A model generated the notes under the pieces. It was not told the DNA's origin. It made no database searches and saw only the letters and a program-made list of their open reading frames with translations. 64,000 nt of DNA from DATBGO01 sp050011895 (GTDB lineage: Bacteria; Actinomycetota; Actinomycetes; Streptosporangiales; Streptosporangiaceae), in the NCBI GenBank assembly GCA_050011895.1, contig JBEKIF010000022.1, positions 12,852 through 76,851 of the forward strand, given 5' to 3'. The position numbers and the translations under genes are program-made. Position 1 is the stretch's first letter, and each line of letters begins with the position of its first letter. Of the stretch, positions 26,115-34,229 are shown in pieces.

Positions 26115-27749
26115 TCAGGGGCGCGACAGGTAGGCGACCGCCTTGAGCGCGCTGGTCCCCGGCAGGCGATGCCGACGCCAAAGGCGAGCGTAGCGCGGCG
26201 GCCCCGCACCAGGACGCACGAGCACGATGATCTGACCCTGCGCGGCTCCGGCCCGCGCGGCCCCCGCCTGCGCGGCCGCCGCCTGCGTAGCCCCCGGCTG
26301 GACGGCTCCGGCTTGCGCGGCCGTGAACTGGGCAGGGCTGGGCGCGGACGCGCAGCCGGCGTAGAACGCGATGGGGATGTACTGCTCGCCCTTGATCAGG
26401 CACGGTGGGTGCACACCCAGCCGGCGCAGGCTCGCCACGATGCGGGTGTAGTCGCTGTGAAACGCGACCGTGCCGCCGACCTCGTGATCAAGGACGACAT
26501 GCTGCGCCAGTAGCTGCAGGGCCAGGCCGATGGCGACCAGGCCGGTCGTCAAGGGCCGCAGATCCGCGCGGACGCTGGTGAGGAGCCAGCCGAGCGCGTC
26601 CGCCACGGGCAGGGCGGCCAGCGCATACGTCGGCAGCAGGAACCTCGGCGCGGCATAGCCGATCAAGAAGAGATACTGCAGGGCCAGGCACAGCCCGCAG
26701 CTGGCCGGCAGCAGGGCGGAGCCCAGCCGGCCTGCCTGCCTGGCGGCGATGATCCCGGCGATGACCAGGACCGGCAGGGCCAGCCACCACAGGCTGAGTT
26801 CCGGCTGGCGCCAGCCGGCCGTGCAGGGCCGGCACAAGGTGGGGCCGTTAAGGGCACGCAGCTCGTCCCAGAGCCCGAGATGGAGCCCGAAGCCGCCCTG
26901 CTCGGCGCCGGCCGCGTGCAGCCGCTGCAGCGGGCCGCCGAACCTGAGGTAGGCCTCGACCACCCATTCGGCGCCGCCCGCGACGAGCCCGGCCGCCGTC
27001 GCCGCAACCAGCTGCCAGCGCCGCCACGCCGGGACGGCGATCGCAGCGGCCAGCAGCGCCGCGCCCAGGAAGACGGCGTCCCCCGGGCGGATCAGGGCCG
27101 CGAGTGCCATGGCGGCGCCGAGGCCGGCCAGCGCGCCGAGGGCCCGCTGCGCAGGCTGCCCGGCGGGCCCGGCCGCGCGGACGGGGCTGGCGGGGCCGCC
27201 GGTGCCGACGGAGCCGGATGTCAGCCGCGCGGCCGCCTGCAGGAAAAGTCCCACCGCAGCCAGCGCGCACAGCGACACCCAGAGATCGGGCATGGCCTGC
27301 GGGCCGTAATACTGGGCCGTCCACAGCCCGCCGAAACACAAGCCGGCCAGCGCCAGGACCCATGCGGGCCGCAGCCGCCGCCAGGCCGGCAGAGCGAGGA
27401 AAAGACCCAGCCCGGAGGCCACCGACAGATAGGCCCGCAATGCGATGCCTGACGAGGTGAGCAGCGTTACCGGCGCGACAAGGAGCGGGATGCCTCGCGC
27501 CCGCGCCGGGTCAAAATATGCCGCTGGCGCATGGCCGCTCACCTGGCTGACATAGACCGTCTCGTCCCAGCTCAGTCCGAGGTGCGGCGCCACGAACACG
27601 AGCTGCGCAGCGGCGAAGGCGGCGCTCACCGCTGCGATCCACCACAGGCTCTGGGCGGCCGGGACGCGTCGGCGGATCCGGTCCGGGCCGGTCTGCCGCA
27701 GTCGCTGCCGGGCCCGTCCGAACGTGGCCATTGACACGGTTACCTGCAT
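26115..27749 (-). CDS. GT-C fold membrane glycosyltransferase, ArnT/mannosyltransferase type
   Basis: 544-aa polytopic membrane protein with about 11 hydrophobic segments. The first loop has LSWDETVYVSQVSGHAP; an acidic DE after membrane helix 1 is the catalytic signature of polyprenyl-phosphate-sugar-dependent GT-C enzymes. FLLPTYALAALPVADAL is typical of this family. The C-terminal extracytoplasmic part has a Gln/Ala/Gly repeat (AAQAGAVQPGATQAAAAQAG) of unknown role. Sugar donor and acceptor cannot be told. The start may be ATG 27749 or ATG 27731. It interrupts the usual ribF-rpsO adjacency on the opposite strand. Confidence 0.8.
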   Translation of the reverse strand: MQVTVSMATFGRARQRLRQTGPDRIRRRVPAAQSLWWIAAVSAAFAAAQLVFVAPHLGLSWDETVYVSQVSGHAPAAYFDPARARGIPLLVAPVTLLTSSGIALRAYLSVASGLGLFLALPAWRRLRPAWVLALAGLCFGGLWTAQYYGPQAMPDLWVSLCALAAVGLFLQAAARLTSGSVGTGGPASPVRAAGPAGQPAQRALGALAGLGAAMALAALIRPGDAVFLGAALLAAAIAVPAWRRWQLVAATAAGLVAGGAEWVVEAYLRFGGPLQRLHAAGAEQGGFGLHLGLWDELRALNGPTLCRPCTAGWRQPELSLWWLALPVLVIAGIIAARQAGRLGSALLPASCGLCLALQYLFLIGYAAPRFLLPTYALAALPVADALGWLLTSVRADLRPLTTGLVAIGLALQLLAQHVVLDHEVGGTVAFHSDYTRIVASLRRLGVHPPCLIKGEQYIPIAFYAGCASAPSPAQFTAAQAGAVQPGATQAAAAQAGAARAGAAQGQIIVLVRPGAGPPRYARLWRRHRLPGTSALKAVAYLSRP

Positions 27750-28105
27750 GCCTCTCGCGATCCAGGGAAACGACAGACCGGCGGAACCGCCGCGACCGCC
27801 CCAGGTGAGCTGCTGCGCAACGTCCTCGGCCGCACGCCCGCCGCCACCGGCGCTCGGGGGCCCGGGCAGACGAGATAACGATAGGCTAATGAGCCGGCCC
27901 GGCGCCCGCCCGGTTCCCGGAGTGGTGCCGGGTATCCCCGTGATACTCTAGGCAACGGCCGGAGTAACCGGCCCGGTCGGCTGCGCCCTCAGGCGGCTGG
28001 CCAGTCGGGAAAGCCCAAGCGATCCGCTGCGTGCCTTCCCTGCCCGCCAGGACATCAGCGACCAGCGGGCGCCCCCCGAGGATATTCAGGACGATAGGGA
28101 GCAAC
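27750..28105. promoter_or_regulatory. Divergent region and rpsO leader
   Basis: 356 bases without a convincing gene. It must hold the glycosyltransferase promoter (leftward) and the rpsO promoter and leader (rightward). A small hairpin GGCCGG-AGTAA-CCGGCC lies at 27957-27973 in the leader, and GATACT at 27942-27947 is a possible -10. A short S15-binding leader fold is plausible but no known consensus was recognised. Confidence 0.4.
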
Positions 28106-28375
28106 GTGCCGCTCGAGACCACGGTGAAGAAAGAGATCATCGCCGGGCACGCGACCAATGAGGGAGACACCGGCTCGCCGGAGGTCCAGGTCGCTTTGCT
28201 GACACGGCGGATCCAGGACCTGACCGAGCACCTCAAGGTGCATAAGCACGACCACCACAGCCGCCGCGGGCTGCTGCTGCTGGTCGGCCGCCGCAGGCGG
28301 CTTCTGCAGTACCTGTCCCGCAAGGACATCACCCGCTACCGCGCCCTCATCGAGCGGCTCGGGCTGCGCAGGTAA
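28106..28375 (+). CDS. rpsO: 30S ribosomal protein S15
   Basis: 89 aa from GTG 28106 after GGGAG. Full S15 pattern: TGSPEVQVALLTRRI, HLKVHKHDHHSRRGLL, RRRLLQYLSRKD and IERLGLRR at the end. It binds the central domain of 16S rRNA. As in most bacteria it precedes pnp. Confidence 0.97.
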   Translation: MPLETTVKKEIIAGHATNEGDTGSPEVQVALLTRRIQDLTEHLKVHKHDHHSRRGLLLLVGRRRRLLQYLSRKDITRYRALIERLGLRR

Positions 28376-28681
28376 ATTTGGAGCTGGCGCGGGCCGGAGC
28401 CGGGGTGGTGGCCTGCAGGCGACTGCCCGCCCAGCGAGACAACTGAATACACCACGAACGAACGACGTCCCGCGGCCCCGGCCCGGAGCGCTCCAGGCGC
28501 CCAAAGTGCCGGTCCTCGGTAGTGGTTCTCGGGTCGGGGTAGACGCGGGCGCGACAGGGCGCCGGGCCCCGGGGCCGAGGGCTTCGATCGAAGACCGGCC
28601 GGCGGCCTACCCGGCTGGCTGGCTGGAATGGCGCTCCACAGGCGGCGGGCAGACGCGGGACCTCAGCCAAGGAGGTCACCC
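28376..28681 (+). promoter_or_regulatory. rpsO-pnp intergenic leader
   Basis: 306 bases, no gene seen. GC-rich self-complementary blocks (for example GCGCCGGGCCCCGGGGCC near 28558) suggest structured RNA. In Streptomyces and E. coli this interval carries the RNase III-processed hairpin through which PNPase controls itself; the same is likely but not demonstrable here. The pnp Shine-Dalgarno AAGGAGG closes it at 28669-28675. Confidence 0.4.
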
Positions 28682-31042
28682 GTGGAGGGTGTGCATACCG
28701 CCGAAGCCGTCATCGATAACGGCGCGCTCGGCGTTCACAAAATCCGGTTCGAGACCGGCAGGCTTGCCCGTCTCGCCGCCGGTTCCGCCGTTGTCTATCT
28801 CGACGACGAGACCATGGTGCTGTCGGCGACCACCGCGTCCAGGCACCCCAAGGACAACCTCGACTTCTTCCCGCTCACCGTCGACGTGGAGGAGCGGATG
28901 TACGCGGCGGGCCGGATTCCCGGCTCGTTCTTCCGCCGGGAGGGCCGCCCGTCTGAGGACGCGATCCTCACCTGCCGCCTGATCGACAGGCCGCTGCGGC
29001 CGTCCTTCGTCAGCGGGCTGCGCAACGAGATCCAGATCGTCGAGACGATCATGGCGCTGCATCCCGAGCACCTCTACGACGTGGTCGCCATCAATGCGGC
29101 GTCGCTGTCCACCCAGCTGGCTGGCCTGCCGTTTTCCGGCCCCATCGGCGGTGTCCGGGTCGCGCTGATCAAGGGCCAGTGGGTGGGCTTCCCGACCCAC
29201 TCGCAGCTGGCCGAGGCGACCTTCGACATGGTGGTCGCGGGCCGGGTACTCGACGACGGCGACGTGGCGATCATGATGGTGGAGGCCGAGTCGACGCCGA
29301 GCACCCTGCGGCTGCTCGCCGACTCCGGCAGCGGGGCGGTCAGCCCGACGGAGGAGACGGTTGCGCAGGGCCTTGACGCGGCCAAGCCGTTCATCAAGCT
29401 GCTCTGCGAGGCCCAGCAGCAGGTCGCGGCGGGCGCGGCCAAGGAGGTCGCCCACTACCCGGTGTTCGCCGACTACCAGCAGGATGTCTACGACGCGGTG
29501 GCAGCCGAGGTCTCCGACGAGCTGGCCCATGCGCTCACGATCGCGAGCAAGAAGGACCGGGAGGCGGAGACCGACCGGGTCAAGGCGCTCGCGGCCGAGA
29601 AGCTGGCCGGCCAGTTCGAGGGCCGCGAGAAGGAGATCAGCGGCGCGTTCAGGTCGCTGACCAAGAAGCTCGTCAGGAGCCGGATCATCCGCGACGGCGT
29701 CCGCATCGACGGCCGCGGGCTCGCGGACATCAGGTCGCTGGCCGCCGAGGCCGGCGTGCTGCCGCGGGTCCACGGCTCGGCGCTGTTCGAGCGCGGCGAG
29801 ACCCAGGTGCTCGGCGTCACCACGCTGAACATGCTCCGGATGGAGCAGATGATCGACACGCTCAACCCGGAGCGCACCAAGCGCTACATGCACAACTACA
29901 ACATGCCGCCGTACTCCACCGGCGAGACCGGCCGGGTCGGCTCGCCCAAGCGGCGTGAGATCGGCCACGGCGCGCTCGCCGAGCGGGCAGTCGTCCCCGT
30001 GCTGCCGACCCGCGAGGAGTTCCCCTACGCGATCCGCCAGGTCTCCGAGGCGATCGGCTCCAACGGCTCTACCTCCATGGGCTCGGTCTGCGCGTCCTCG
30101 ATGTCGCTGCTCGATGCGGGCGTGCCGCTCAAGGACATGGTGGCGGGCATCGCGATGGGCCTGATCCACGAGGGCGGCGAGTACGTGACGCTCACCGACA
30201 TCCTGGGCGCCGAGGACGCGTTCGGCGACATGGACTTCAAGGTGGCCGGCACCAAGGACCTCATCACGGCGCTGCAGCTGGACACCAAGCTGGACGGGAT
30301 CCCCGCGTCCGTGCTCGGCGCCGCGCTGAAGCAGGCACGCGCCGCCAGGCTCACGATCCTTGACGTCATGCGCGAGGCCATCGACGCCCCGGGCGAGATG
30401 AGCGAGAACGCGCCGCGGATCATCACGGTCAAGGTCCCGGTCGACAAGATCGGCGAGGTGATCGGGCCCAAGGGCAAGATGATCAACTCGATCCAGGAGG
30501 AGACCGGCGCCGAGATCACGATCGAGGACGATGGCACCATCTACATCGGCGCCACCGACGGCACCTCAGCGGAGGCCGCGAGGTCGGCGATCAACGCGAT
30601 CGCCAACCCGCACATCCCCGAGGTCGGCGAGCGCTTCCTCGGCACGGTGGTGAAGACGACGACGTTCGGCGCGTTCGTCTCGCTGCTGCCGGGCAAGGAC
30701 GGCCTGCTGCACATCACCCAGATCCGCAAGCTGCACGGCGGCGTCCGGATCGAGAACGTGGACGATGTGATCAAGGTCGGTGACAAGATCCAGGTCGAGA
30801 TCCGTGAGGTGGATGACCGCGGCAAGCTCTCGCTGGTGCCCGTCGAGGTAGTTGAACGGGAAGCCGCAGGCGAGGATCTGGGCGGCCACGACGACCACCG
30901 GGGCGGCGACCGGGACCGGGGGGGTGACCGGTACCGCGATCGCGGCGGCGACCGGGACCGGGGCGACCGGGACCGGGGCGGCGACCGGGGCAGCGATCAC
31001 TATCGCACCAGGGAGCGCAACCGCGGGCCCCGCAACTCATGA
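28682..31042 (+). CDS. pnp: Polyribonucleotide nucleotidyltransferase (PNPase)
   Basis: Phosphorolytic 3'-5' exoribonuclease; in actinomycetes (guanosine pentaphosphate synthetase I in Streptomyces) it also makes RNA tails. GTG 28682 follows AAGGAGG; 786 aa. Two RNase PH domains (RRREGRPSEDAILTCRLIDR-type N-terminal; MGSVCASSMSLLDAGVPL C-terminal), then a KH domain (IGEVIGPKGKMINSIQEETG) and an S1 domain (FGAFVSLLPGKDGLLHI). The last 45 residues are an unusual tail of repeated GGDRDRGGDR units. The stop overlaps the M16 peptidase start (ATGA). Confidence 0.96.
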   Translation: MEGVHTAEAVIDNGALGVHKIRFETGRLARLAAGSAVVYLDDETMVLSATTASRHPKDNLDFFPLTVDVEERMYAAGRIPGSFFRREGRPSEDAILTCRLIDRPLRPSFVSGLRNEIQIVETIMALHPEHLYDVVAINAASLSTQLAGLPFSGPIGGVRVALIKGQWVGFPTHSQLAEATFDMVVAGRVLDDGDVAIMMVEAESTPSTLRLLADSGSGAVSPTEETVAQGLDAAKPFIKLLCEAQQQVAAGAAKEVAHYPVFADYQQDVYDAVAAEVSDELAHALTIASKKDREAETDRVKALAAEKLAGQFEGREKEISGAFRSLTKKLVRSRIIRDGVRIDGRGLADIRSLAAEAGVLPRVHGSALFERGETQVLGVTTLNMLRMEQMIDTLNPERTKRYMHNYNMPPYSTGETGRVGSPKRREIGHGALAERAVVPVLPTREEFPYAIRQVSEAIGSNGSTSMGSVCASSMSLLDAGVPLKDMVAGIAMGLIHEGGEYVTLTDILGAEDAFGDMDFKVAGTKDLITALQLDTKLDGIPASVLGAALKQARAARLTILDVMREAIDAPGEMSENAPRIITVKVPVDKIGEVIGPKGKMINSIQEETGAEITIEDDGTIYIGATDGTSAEAARSAINAIANPHIPEVGERFLGTVVKTTTFGAFVSLLPGKDGLLHITQIRKLHGGVRIENVDDVIKVGDKIQVEIREVDDRGKLSLVPVEVVEREAAGEDLGGHDDHRGGDRDRGGDRYRDRGGDRDRGDRDRGGDRGSDHYRTRERNRGPRNS
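30893..31020 (+). repeat. Repeats encoding a Gly-Asp-Arg tail of PNPase
   Basis: Degenerate tandem repeats around GGCGACCGGGACCGG encode about seven GGDRDR/RGGDRY units ending SDHYRTRERN. Such Arg/Gly tails bind RNA; variation in copy number between strains is expected. Confidence 0.75.
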
Positions 31043-32352
31043 CGGCGCAGCAGCAGCTGAGTGCGGATGGCGACTCCGCCGTCATCCGCACCGTGCTGCC
31101 CGGCGGCCTGCGGGTGATCACGGAATCGCTGCCGGCGGTCAGGTCGGCGGCGTTCGGCATCTGGGCAGGCGTCGGCTCCCGCGACGAGAGCGTTGCCCAC
31201 GCTGGCGCGACGCACTACCTGGAGCACCTGCTGTTCAAGGGGACGGCCCGGCGCAGCGCGCTGGAGATCTCCGCGGCGATGGATGCGGTCGGCGGCGAGC
31301 TGAACGCGTTTACCGCCAAGGAGTACACCTGCTACTACGCCAGGGTTCTCGACGCCGACCTGCCGCTGGCGATTGACATCCTGTCCGACATGGTGACCAG
31401 CTCGCTGATCGAGCCGAAGGACGTGGACGCCGAGCGCGGCGTGATCCTCGAAGAGATCGCCATGAACGATGACGAGCCGTCGGATACGGTGCACGAGGCG
31501 TTCGCTGCCCAGCTGTTCGGCGATACCCCGCTAGGCCGCCCCATTCTCGGCAGCGCGGACTCGATCAACTCGATCACCCGGGCCCAGATCGCCGAGTACT
31601 ACGCGGCCCGCTACACGCCGGACAGCCTGGTCATCGCCGGGGCGGGCAGCCTTGATCATGACGCCGTGGTGGAGCTCGTCCGCGATGCCTTCGCGCCGGT
31701 GGCGGTCGGCGACGCGGACCCGGCCCCGCCGCGGGTGCCCGGACAGGGCACCTTAATTCCCGCGGCCGGCACCGGGGTACGGCTCGTTTCGCGCGGTATC
31801 GAGCAGGCGAATCTCGTGCTGGGCTGCACCGGGATGTCCCGGACCGACGAGCGCAGGTTCGCGCTCGGCGTGCTGAACGCCGCTCTCGGCGGCGGCATGT
31901 CCTCCCGGCTGTTCCAGGAGATCCGGGAGAACCGCGGCCTGGCCTACTCCGTGTACAGCTTCAGCTCGCAGAGCTACGACACCGGCCTGTGGGGCGTTTA
32001 CGCGGGCTGCCTGCCGGCCAAGGCCGATGAGGTGCTGTCGATCTGCCAGGAGGAGATCGCCAAGGTAATATCCGGCGGGCTGACCGACGCTGAGCTTGAG
32101 CGGGGCAAGGGCCAGCTGCGCGGTTCGATCGTGCTCGGCCTGGAGGATCCCTCGTCCCGGATGAGCAGGCTCGGCAAGTCCGAGCTTGTCTATCCGCGGC
32201 TCGAGCCGGTCGACGAGATCCTGGCGTCCATCGAGGCGGTGACCCACGATGACGTACGCGAGGTCGCCGCTGCCATCCTGGCGCAGCCCAAGGCGCTGGC
32301 GGTGGTCGGGCCCTTCGACGACGCTGATTCCTTTGCCACGGCACTCAGCTGA
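31039..32352 (+). CDS. M16-family zinc metallopeptidase (processing-peptidase type)
   Basis: 437-aa pitrilysin-family peptidase. The inverted zinc motif HYLEH (H59, E62, H63) is in THYLEHLLFKGT and the distal glutamate in ERGVILEEIAM; the R/Y domain near residue 290 is GLAYSVYSFSS. It is coupled to pnp by a four-base overlap, the arrangement found across actinobacteria and Bacillus. A TTA leucine codon at 31753 is rare in such DNA. Substrate unknown. Confidence 0.92.
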   Translation: MTAQQQLSADGDSAVIRTVLPGGLRVITESLPAVRSAAFGIWAGVGSRDESVAHAGATHYLEHLLFKGTARRSALEISAAMDAVGGELNAFTAKEYTCYYARVLDADLPLAIDILSDMVTSSLIEPKDVDAERGVILEEIAMNDDEPSDTVHEAFAAQLFGDTPLGRPILGSADSINSITRAQIAEYYAARYTPDSLVIAGAGSLDHDAVVELVRDAFAPVAVGDADPAPPRVPGQGTLIPAAGTGVRLVSRGIEQANLVLGCTGMSRTDERRFALGVLNAALGGGMSSRLFQEIRENRGLAYSVYSFSSQSYDTGLWGVYAGCLPAKADEVLSICQEEIAKVISGGLTDAELERGKGQLRGSIVLGLEDPSSRMSRLGKSELVYPRLEPVDEILASIEAVTHDDVREVAAAILAQPKALAVVGPFDDADSFATALS

Positions 32353-32360
32353 CAGCGCCT

Positions 32361-32382
32361 GAGCGGCGGGCTAGCGCCGCTC
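32361..32382 (+). terminator. Hairpin after the M16 peptidase gene
   Basis: GAGCGGCG (32361-32368) pairs perfectly with CGCCGCTC (32375-32382) over a six-base loop, nine bases past the stop. Possible terminator of the rpsO-pnp-M16 unit. Confidence 0.5.
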
Positions 32383-32551
32383 GCGGCCTTAACGCGGCCG
32401 GGCCGGCGACCGTGGCAGCTGCCGGTGAGGACGGTTCCCCGGCTGGCACCTGGAGGCACCGGCTCAGCGGCTAAGATCAGGCCGGTCGGGCCGCGGGCAG
32501 CGCCGGATCGTAGAGTTCCGGGCCGTCGAGCGGTGGCCGGGGAGGCTGGCG

Positions 32552-33295
32552 ATGATCAAGGTCGGGGTGCTGGGCGCCAAGGGGCGCATGGGGTCCGAGG
32601 TGTGCCGGACGGTCAGCGCCGCGGCCGATCTCGAGCTGGCCGCCGCGGTCGATGAGGGCGATGACCTGAGCGCCCTGACCGGATCCGATGTCGTGGTCGA
32701 TTTCACTCACCCCGGCGCGGTCATGGATAACCTGCGCTGGTGCGTGGCGAACGGCCGCAACGCCGTCGTCGGCACGTCCGGCTTCGACGAGGAGCGGCTG
32801 GCCGCTGTCAGCGGCTGGCTGGCCGGGGCGCCCCCGGTCCGGGTGCTGATCGTGCCGAACTTCTCGGTCGGTGCCGTGCTCATGATGCGCTTCGCCGCCC
32901 AGGCCGCCAGGTTCTTTGAGGCTGCCGAGGTCATCGAGATGCATCACGCGGGGAAGGTGGACGCGCCGTCCGGCACGGCGTCGCGCACCGCATCGCTGAT
33001 CGCCGCGGCCCGCGCCGAGGCTGGACTCCCGGGCTCCCCGGACGCCACCGTGTCCGGGCTGGACGGCGCCCGGGGCGCCCAGGTAGCCGGAATTCACGTC
33101 CACTCGGTCCGGCTGACTGGGCTGGTGGCGCACCAGGAAGTGCTGTTCGGCGGTCCCGGTGAGGTCCTTACCATCCGGCATGACTCCCTGGACCGGGCCT
33201 CGTTCATGCCAGGCGTGCTGCTCGCCGTGCGCGGTGCCGCGGCACTGGCACCTGGACTCACCGTCGGCCTCGAGGGCCTGCTCGGACTCGGGTGA
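32552..33295 (+). CDS. dapB: 4-hydroxy-tetrahydrodipicolinate reductase
   Basis: Lysine/diaminopimelate pathway reductase. 247 aa: nucleotide loop VLGAKGRMGSEV, GTSGFDEERL, and the catalytic and substrate motif EMHHAGKVDAPSGTA. Located downstream of pnp-M16 as in other actinobacteria, with about 200 bases between, so it may have its own promoter. Confidence 0.95.
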   Translation: MIKVGVLGAKGRMGSEVCRTVSAAADLELAAAVDEGDDLSALTGSDVVVDFTHPGAVMDNLRWCVANGRNAVVGTSGFDEERLAAVSGWLAGAPPVRVLIVPNFSVGAVLMMRFAAQAARFFEAAEVIEMHHAGKVDAPSGTASRTASLIAAARAEAGLPGSPDATVSGLDGARGAQVAGIHVHSVRLTGLVAHQEVLFGGPGEVLTIRHDSLDRASFMPGVLLAVRGAAALAPGLTVGLEGLLGLG

Positions 33296-33499
33296 GGCCT
33301 AGCCGGTGCCGTTTGGGGTATGCACGCTATGAACGAAACGGATGCCCCCGGCGAACTCCGCCGGCCGGCCCGGTCCGGACGACGACCGGGATGCGTCCGG
33401 CTCGGGCGGTCAGAGGGCATGGGATCAGATGCAGGCTGACGGTACCGGCGGGGGATCGGATCCGGGCGGTGCCGGCGCTAGCGGGGAGCGGGGTTTCAG

Positions 33500-33895
33500 G
33501 TGAGGTTCATCCTCAACGTGATCTGGCTGGTGTTGTGCGGTTTCTGGATGGCTATCGCCTATGTTGTCGCCGGGATTATATGTTTCATCCTGATTATTAC
33601 GATACCGTTTGGTATCGCCGCATTCCGGATTGCAAGCTATGTACTGTGGCCGTTCGGGCGCACGATCGAGCCCCGCAGGGACGCGGGGGCAGGGGCGCTG
33701 ATCGGCAACATCATCTGGATCATCCTGTTCGGATGGTGGCTTGCGCTCGGGCATCTGGTAACCGGGGCGCTGCTGTGCGTGACCATCATCGGGATCCCGC
33801 TCGGCATCGCGAACTTCAAGATCATCCCGATCTCGCTGATGCCGCTCGGCGTCGAGATCGTTCCCACCGATCAGCAGTACTCCGGCGTCATCTGA
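33500..33895 (+). CDS. YccF-family inner-membrane protein
   Basis: 131 aa from GTG 33500. Two copies of the YccF unit are visible, each an IxNxIWxxxxGxW membrane segment (FILNVIWLVLCGFWMAIAY and LIGNIIWIILFGWWLALGH), followed by TIPFGIAAFRIASYVLWPFG and TIIGIPLGIANFKIIPI. Membrane protein of unknown function. A 39-codon open frame upstream (33322-33441) has no ribosome-binding site and is not called. Confidence 0.9.
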   Translation: MRFILNVIWLVLCGFWMAIAYVVAGIICFILIITIPFGIAAFRIASYVLWPFGRTIEPRRDAGAGALIGNIIWIILFGWWLALGHLVTGALLCVTIIGIPLGIANFKIIPISLMPLGVEIVPTDQQYSGVI

Positions 33896-33911
33896 GAGCT
33901 CCCCGCCCGGC

Positions 33912-33932
33912 CGGCCGGCCCCGGACCGGCCG
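33912..33932 (+). terminator. Small hairpin between YccF and DUF2277 genes
   Basis: CGGCCGG (33912-33918) pairs with CCGGCCG (33926-33932) over a seven-base loop, 17 bases after the YccF stop. Weak support; GC-rich inverted repeats are common by chance here. Confidence 0.4.
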
Positions 33933-33961
33933 CCGCGGCGCCGCTGGCCATCCCGGTCGCG

Positions 33962-33967
33962 TAAGTT
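33962..33967 (+). promoter_or_regulatory. Candidate -10 (TAAGTT) of leaderless DUF2277 transcript
   Basis: TAAGTT ends six bases before ATG 33974; no Shine-Dalgarno is present. Confidence 0.45.
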
Positions 33968-33973
33968 CGCTGT

Positions 33974-34213
33974 ATGTGCCGCAGCATCAAGACCTTGCGA
34001 GAGCCCTACACCGAGCGCGTGACTGAGGCAGACGTGCGGGCAGCCGCCCTGCAGTACGTGCGGAAGATCAGCGGCTTCCGGCAGCCCGCCCGGCACAACG
34101 CGGAGGCCTTTGACCGCGCCGTGGCGGCAGTGGCCGGGGCTACCAGCGCCTTGCTCGAGCAGCTTGAGGTCCGGGCGGCCGGGACCGCGCCCGCGCCGGG
34201 CCGGCCGGCATAG
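33974..34213 (+). CDS. DUF2277 small protein
   Basis: 79 aa starting with the family signature MCRSIKTLREPYTERVTEAD, then helices ALQYVRKISGFRQPARHNAEAF and FDRAVAAVAGATSALLEQL. DUF2277 is widespread in actinobacteria and its function is unknown. The stop codon lies in the loop of the terminator hairpin at 34198-34224. Confidence 0.9.
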   Translation: MCRSIKTLREPYTERVTEADVRAAALQYVRKISGFRQPARHNAEAFDRAVAAVAGATSALLEQLEVRAAGTAPAPGRPA

Positions 34214-34224
34214 CCGGCCGGCCC
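34198..34224. terminator. 12-bp perfect hairpin between convergent DUF2277 and dehydratase genes
   Basis: GGGCCGGCCGGC (34198-34209) pairs with GCCGGCCGGCCC (34213-34224) around loop ATA. The 5' arm is coding sequence and the TAG stop begins in the loop. It ends six bases before the 3' end of the opposite gene, so it can serve both strands. Confidence 0.65.
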
Positions 34225-34229
34225 CGGGG

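Noticed and set aside
33322..33441. A 39-codon frame before the YccF gene
   Set aside because: No ribosome-binding site, Arg/Gly-rich random-looking product.
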